Made by a program: the position numbers and the translations under genes. From Commensalibacter intestini A911 (GTDB taxonomy: Bacteria > Pseudomonadota > Alphaproteobacteria > Acetobacterales > Acetobacteraceae), in NCBI RefSeq assembly GCF_000231445.1, contig NZ_AGFR01000009.1:186001-250000 (forward strand): a DNA stretch of 64,000 nucleotides. The letters run 5' to 3'. Numbering within the stretch: the first letter of the stretch is position 1; every line of letters begins with the position of its first letter. Shown here piece by piece: positions 62,901-64,000 of this stretch. The notes under the pieces were generated by a model. It was not told the DNA's origin. It was given only the letters and a program-made list of their open reading frames with translations, and did not search any database.

Positions 62901-63309
62901 ACATACTAATCCTGGTGTAATCCAACCTGTTCCAGAGCAATGGTATGATACAGGGGATATTGTCAATATTGATAAAGATGGCTTCGTGACAATTTCAGGT
63001 CGTGTCAAACGTTTTGCTAAAATTGCAGGTGAAATGGTTTCCATGACTGCGGTTGAAACCATTGCTGATAAAATATGGCCAGAAGCAATCAATGCTGTGA
63101 TTAATTTAACAGATGACAAAAAAGGGGAGCAACTCTTACTTGTCACAACACAAGCAGATGCCACGCTTGATCCATTATTATCTTATAGCAAAGAACATGA
63201 TATCGCAAAAATCATGCTTCCTAAAAATTTAAAAATTATGAAAGATCTTCCTTTGTTTGCAACAGGGAAAATTAACTATCCAGAGCTACAAAAGCAATTA
63301 CAATTGTAA
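59914..63309 (+). CDS. LplT-PlsC-Aas three-domain fusion (lysophospholipid import, acyltransferase, acyl-ACP synthetase)
   Basis: This 1131-residue protein joins three activities. Residues 1-415 are an MFS transporter of the LplT type (GGLFMLPYACFSATAGQIADKFSKK). Residues about 430-640 are a PlsC-type acyltransferase (ISNHTSFADASLL with H-x4-D near 456; FPEGRLTKTG). Residues about 660-1131 are an AMP-binding acyl synthetase (STSGSEGHPKAVVLSHHNI near 797-815; GYGATESSPV; DTGDIV). In E. coli LplT and Aas flip and re-acylate lysophosphatidylethanolamine. The order matches fused forms in other proteobacteria. It is under the two operators, after YiaAB. Confidence 0.92.
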   Translation: MTMPNTQHTSQRSLWFLCLAQSCGVMNENMIKNAMLVMALFVMGYQNTGLTAIAGGLFMLPYACFSATAGQIADKFSKKHVMIAVKTIQILLIPIAFVGFLYQHITFLLGCLFLFGTAEAFYCPLKYSIIPEIVEPRKLLFGNGLIETSTFIAVLIGMLAGGSIILFPNGLYWICGGAFILAIMGLASVFKIADVPPADPNIKLNINIFKETYSTIILTRKNRSIWLCVLGISWFWTIGSVVGAGIFDISTQIINQNGQYLTNIFISCFSIGVALGSILCSKLLKGKITARFVPIAAIGISLFCLDFGLAVASIHTTQTLSHFITSFTGARILIDLTLMAICCGFYSVPLYAIIQEKSPKSSKARIIAGNNIINAMMMVIGSIIWAKVNAYGVSSASLFISLSIINLFVAVFIMRFFTAKIIQIIFKIYFKIFHKVTVEGLENFAKAGDKVVIISNHTSFADASLLSCYLPEQPAFAIYTKTAKKWWARPFLAFVKTFEVDIHSPYSIKDMVSAVRDKNQKLVIFPEGRLTKTGNIMKVYEGAGVVAYNANAKILPIYINGLQFSIFGRMKGKLPLRLFPRLSITIKQPIDLNDYLDPTRSHQDNKKQIGQILEKIMIETSFAAKNTEKTLFQALLHAKDTYGKQSEIIEDINREPFSYERICLGAILFGRKIEKETSLGDYVGLLLPTSCGAIVSLMAISAVGRVPHPMNVSTGTSNILNICQTIQVKTVISSRLFINKANLQDLEKALQETVKIIYLEDIVSSLTLADKVKAKLDLLSPDRLPGMNASYQSPAVVLSTSGSEGHPKAVVLSHHNILTNCQQVASVIDFSCADHVFNAMPIFHSLGLTGATLLPLFFGVRTFHYPNPLHYKNVPSLIYDVDATICFGTDTFLNGWAKYADPYDFYAMRYIVTGGEKVKEETHRLYANKFGVRIFEGYGATESSPVIALNTPKNNRSGTVGQFLPGIQHQITPVPGINSGGKLFIKGHNIMMGYMLHTNPGVIQPVPEQWYDTGDIVNIDKDGFVTISGRVKRFAKIAGEMVSMTAVETIADKIWPEAINAVINLTDDKKGEQLLLVTTQADATLDPLLSYSKEHDIAKIMLPKNLKIMKDLPLFATGKINYPELQKQLQL

Positions 63310-63333
63310 AAAGAATATGGAGAGATTGATATA

Positions 63334-64000
63334 ATGAAAAAAAAACAAATCGTTGTTTTAGGAGGAGGGATTGCAGGAATTGAATTCCTAGTCAGAATTA
63401 CCAAGAGGATTGATCATTCTAAGTATGAATTATGCCTGGTTGATAAAAATGAGTTCCATACTTGGAAACCAATGCTCCATACATTTGCAGCGGGAAGCGC
63501 ATCTTTGCAAGAACAAGGTATGTCTTTTTTAATTCAAGCAAAACGGCATAATTTTACTTTTCAACCTGGTGAAGTTTCTGAAATTAATACAGAGAAAAAA
63601 GAAATTATTCTGGCTCCTTATATTGATCAACATGACGATGAAATTTTACCACAAAGATCTGTAAAATATGATTATCTCGTGATGGCTTTAGGCAGCAAAG
63701 CCAATGATTTTAATACTAAAGGTGTCGATGAATTTGCCTATACAATTGATGATGTTGGCTATGCGCTTGAATTTTACGAAGATTTAAAGAAATATATTAT
63801 GCAATCCACGATTTTGCATACTAAACATCACGTTGTGATTGTTGGGGCAGGGGCTACGGGTGTTGAACTTGCAGGAGAGATTGCCCAAACCTTACAGCAA
63901 GCCTCACAATATACAGATCATGACTTTGATAAACATATTGATTTAACGATTATTCAATCTGGAGATAGAGTGCTTCCTGGATTTAAAAGAAAAATAAGCA
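63334..64000 (+). CDS. ndh: Type II NADH:quinone dehydrogenase, N-terminal part (cut by window edge)
   Basis: ATG at 63334, after GGAGAG, opens a frame to the window end (222 codons). It shows the FAD motif IVVLGGGIAGIEFLVRI (residues 6-22), DKNEFHTWKPMLHTFAAG (the NDH-2 pattern after the acidic residue), YLVMALGSKANDF and the NADH-binding motif VVIVGAGATGVELAGEIAQTL (about 168-188). NDH-2 passes electrons from NADH to quinone without pumping protons. It is likely the third gene of the YiaAB/Aas operon. Confidence 0.87.
   Translation, partial: MKKKQIVVLGGGIAGIEFLVRITKRIDHSKYELCLVDKNEFHTWKPMLHTFAAGSASLQEQGMSFLIQAKRHNFTFQPGEVSEINTEKKEIILAPYIDQHDDEILPQRSVKYDYLVMALGSKANDFNTKGVDEFAYTIDDVGYALEFYEDLKKYIMQSTILHTKHHVVIVGAGATGVELAGEIAQTLQQASQYTDHDFDKHIDLTIIQSGDRVLPGFKRKIS

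Noticed and set aside
1-64000. CRISPR array or restriction-modification/toxin-antitoxin system
   Set aside because: No regularly spaced direct repeats, Cas, methylase-nuclease or recognisable toxin-antitoxin pair was found in the window.

Overview
This is a low-GC (visibly about 35-40% GC) chromosomal segment from an alphaproteobacterium of the Acetobacteraceae. The evidence is the trpB-trpA-accD-folC block, DUF2849/sulfite reductase/DUF934, an alphaproteobacterial-type gshA, AlpA/primase/DUF4102-integrase mobile genes, and several proteins with the Hint_2 (Hedgehog/intein-like) domain typical of acetic acid bacteria. The AT-richness points to an insect-gut relative such as Commensalibacter. 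That genus is an inference and was not tested. I saw no rRNA or tRNA gene.

Layout. 1-5192 is one end of an integrated mobile island, all on the minus strand except one gene: primase N-terminus (cut by the window edge), AlpA-like regulator, small terminase-like gene, an unknown gene, a secreted Sel1-repeat protein, a tyrosine integrase, and a short sequence that looks like the 3' end of tmRNA (putative att site). 5430-12658 is core: rho, then divergent trpB-trpA-accD-folC and a secreted major-royal-jelly/Yellow-family protein. 12737-15157 is the first Hint_2 surface-type protein. 15312-19176 is the glycerol operon glpD-glpF-glpK. 19459-23236 holds metZ, apaG, folE and, convergently, a CbpM/CbpA chaperone pair with a 56-codon ORF. 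23697-26438 is the second Hint_2 gene, interrupted near its start by TGA. 26584-31525 is lipid A/Kdo and acyltransferase genes (lpxL-like, lpxK, waaA, DUF374) around an MBL hydrolase. 31620-34126 is sulfite reduction. 34302-41950 holds uspA, fabI, aroC, an EtfB-type methyltransferase, ubiA, rsmE and gshA. 42351-43477 is a small accessory patch with a decayed IS6-family transposase and a peptide gene with a microcin-type double-glycine leader. 43948-49179 has a fused glycosyltransferase, queD-queC-queE, a YiiX-like protein and lolA. 49230-54952 has a YqhD-like dehydrogenase, an LpoA-like lipoprotein, rsmI, a GntP permease and a SIS isomerase. 55019-57598 is the third Hint_2 gene, with two frame lesions. 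57745-64000 has an SGNH esterase, a DUF1090 protein, and a TetR regulator divergent from YiaAB / LplT-PlsC-Aas fusion / NDH-2 (cut by the window edge), with two clear palindromic operators between.

The most interesting signals are the double-glycine (microcin V-like) peptide and the three Hint_2 proteins. Two of the Hint_2 genes carry exactly the lesions (a 16-bp tandem duplication just after the start codon, a homopolymer slip, an in-frame TGA) expected of on/off switching or of recent gene decay.
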